DNA of 13,397 bases from XYB2-FULL-45-11 sp964360375 (lineage in GTDB: Bacteria; Patescibacteriota; Patescibacteriia; UBA9934; GWF2-40-263): contig CAYHWG010000028.1 in NCBI GenBank assembly GCA_964360375.1, positions 1 to 13,397 on the forward strand, given 5' to 3'. A program made the translations under genes and the position numbers. Under the pieces are notes generated by a model. That model was not told where the DNA came from and did no database searches. It was given only the letters and a program-made list of their open reading frames with translations. Positions 12,112 to 13,397 of the stretch are shown here, in pieces (the first letter of the stretch is position 1; each line of letters starts with the position of its first letter).

Positions 12112-13397
12112 AAAGCACGTTCAAACAAAGCTCCTAAAAATCCATCTGTCTCATTTGAAAACGATGTGTGCGAAAGAGGATGAGATGACCAAACGGTTTG
12201 CAATGATTTTGGAAATTGTATATTTACCTCCGTGGTTCTTTTGGATACTCCAGATTGTTTTTGTATGAGCAGAGAATAGGTTTCTGTTTCACGCATGCCA
12301 AGGACAGAGCGGATTTTTTTTATCGTTGCCTGTTTAGAAAGAAGGTTTGAAAGAGTGAACGGAAGTGTGTAGGTGAATGTCGTGATGGTTGTCTCTCCTG
12401 GTTTTGTTTGTGTCCAGTTTCCAAAAACCGTTTTCCCATTTTCTTCATAGATTTGAGTTCCACTTTGTTCATGAAGAGAGAATCCATCATCTGCATACTG
12501 TAAATCTTGATCAACACCCCAGTCCGGTTCCGGTGTTTCGAATAATGCTGCATCAGGAAGATTGAACCCACTTGCTTTTATGAGTCTGCTTCCTTTAGGT
12601 ATGTAAAGACGCAGAAAGTTTACGTTATTCACTCCGGTGAAAAGATCACCTTCATGACCATGATGTGTGCGAGCAATGGTGATGGTGTTTGTGATCATGC
12701 CTGAATCATCGACGAGAACATGCATGTTGACATGCTCCTCTATAACTCCATCCGTTTTTCCTCCACCTAAGTTTGTATTCACAATCATGAGATAATCTTT
12801 GTCCGTGGACTTGATTTCTCCCCCCCATCCATGTGCAAGAACAGATTTTTCTTCCGATTCATTTTCAAAGTAGAGCTGAATGTCTTTTTTTGATAATCCA
12901 TCGTTTAAGCGTTCTGCGAGATCTAAAAATGTTGTTGGTGTTCCGTGTAACGCCTTTTCAATGAGTTTTGGAGCTAAATCTCCGATAAACGCTTTTGGTT
13001 TATTTTCCACCCTGTCATATTCCGTTTCAACGATTTTTTGTGTTTCTGTGAGAAAATTTGTTTGATCGATGATGCGACCATAATCTGGCATGTCGATCGG
13101 CCCAAGAAGTTGAAGGAGATCGATAACAAACGTCGCGTTGATGGCGATCACTCCATCCATTTCCATTCCGCCTGCATCCTTATAAAATTGAATCATTTGT
13201 CGTGCGCTTGTTTGAAAATCTGGAAACCAATTTGCGTCTTGAAATTGCCATTTGGCGGATAACAATTGTAATGGCCAAGGAGAAACAAGTGGTGTGCGTT
13301 GCTGACCCTGTAAATCATACGTGCCTCCACCAGGAATGGTGAGGCGTTCCATGATACCGTTGTGAACGGAAAGTTCCGCAAAGCTTCCCATAAAACC
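12108..13397 (-). CDS. DUF4012-type protein, partial (5' end beyond the window)
   Basis: The frame is open to the right edge: codons for G and F precede the ATG at 13391, giving GFMGSFAELSVHNGIMERL, which matches the GGF(I/M)GSF block in the middle of DUF4012 proteins. The true start is therefore outside. Further blocks typical of the family are SPWPLQLLSAKWQFQDANWF then PDFQTSARQMIQFYKDAGG, MDGVIAINATFVIDLLQLLG then PIDMPDYGRIID, and GWGGEIKSTDKDYLMIVNTN then LGGGKTD. The C-terminal part (about 225-425) is beta-rich. These proteins are usually membrane-anchored, have an extracellular domain, and occur beside surface-polymer or envelope genes in Patescibacteria and Actinobacteria. The reaction, if any, is not established. 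It is coupled to the DUF11-like gene by ATGA. Confidence 0.85.
   Translation of the reverse strand, partial: GFMGSFAELSVHNGIMERLTIPGGGTYDLQGQQRTPLVSPWPLQLLSAKWQFQDANWFPDFQTSARQMIQFYKDAGGMEMDGVIAINATFVIDLLQLLGPIDMPDYGRIIDQTNFLTETQKIVETEYDRVENKPKAFIGDLAPKLIEKALHGTPTTFLDLAERLNDGLSKKDIQLYFENESEEKSVLAHGWGGEIKSTDKDYLMIVNTNLGGGKTDGVIEEHVNMHVLVDDSGMITNTITIARTHHGHEGDLFTGVNNVNFLRLYIPKGSRLIKASGFNLPDAALFETPEPDWGVDQDLQYADDGFSLHEQSGTQIYEENGKTVFGNWTQTKPGETTITTFTYTLPFTLSNLLSKQATIKKIRSVLGMRETETYSLLIQKQSGVSKRTTEVNIQFPKSLQTVWSSHPLSHTSFSNETDGFLGALFERAL

Overview
The window looks like a chromosomal segment of a Patescibacteria (CPR) bacterium, most likely of the Uhrbacteria/Magasanikbacteria kind. Pointers are a TrmB-type regulator, a DUF4012-type surface protein beside a membrane-anchored DUF11-like protein, a FemAB-like aminoacyltransferase, a free-standing HD/poly(A)-polymerase-tail protein, and many short genes with weak or absent Shine-Dalgarno (SD) sites. 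This is inference from gene content. TGA works as a stop in every gene, so the UGA-glycine code of Gracilibacteria is excluded.

Layout. Bases 1-404 hold a broken dinD. Bases 447-1211 encode a TrmB-family regulator with a possibly leaderless promoter. Bases 1212-4804 are the accessory part. It begins with a leftward transcription unit (promoter near 1790-1764, 46-residue ORF, terminator near 1224) facing a divergent rightward promoter (1909-1937). The rightward side is a series of units: dense hairpins, a small protein gene (191, 54, 178, then 57 residues), and a repeated intercistronic module of a GGCCGA-type stem, a second hairpin and TGAGTGAGAG. Two copies of a 90-base element, almost identical in their stem-loop core, precede the first two small genes. 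The 178-residue protein carries a His-Gly...Cys pair like caspase/CHAT-type (clan CD) peptidases. The fourth unit runs with ATGA coupling into a DHH-like phosphoesterase and then an Smr protein, ending at a strong terminator at 6432-6457.

Bases 6458-10250 form a second rightward block: promoter, 109-base inverted-repeat element, HD-domain protein, ruvA, a four-helix membrane protein and a FemAB-like transferase. The FemAB gene appears to carry three in-frame palindromic insertions. A bidirectional terminator at 10218-10250 separates it from a leftward pair, the DUF4012-type gene (running off the right edge) and the DUF11-like gene, coupled by an ATGA overlap. That pair probably works at the cell envelope.

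Most notable are the cassette-like array of structured RNA and small proteins (about 1.9-4.8 kb), the dinD remnant, and the dispersed palindromes that have entered a coding gene in frame.
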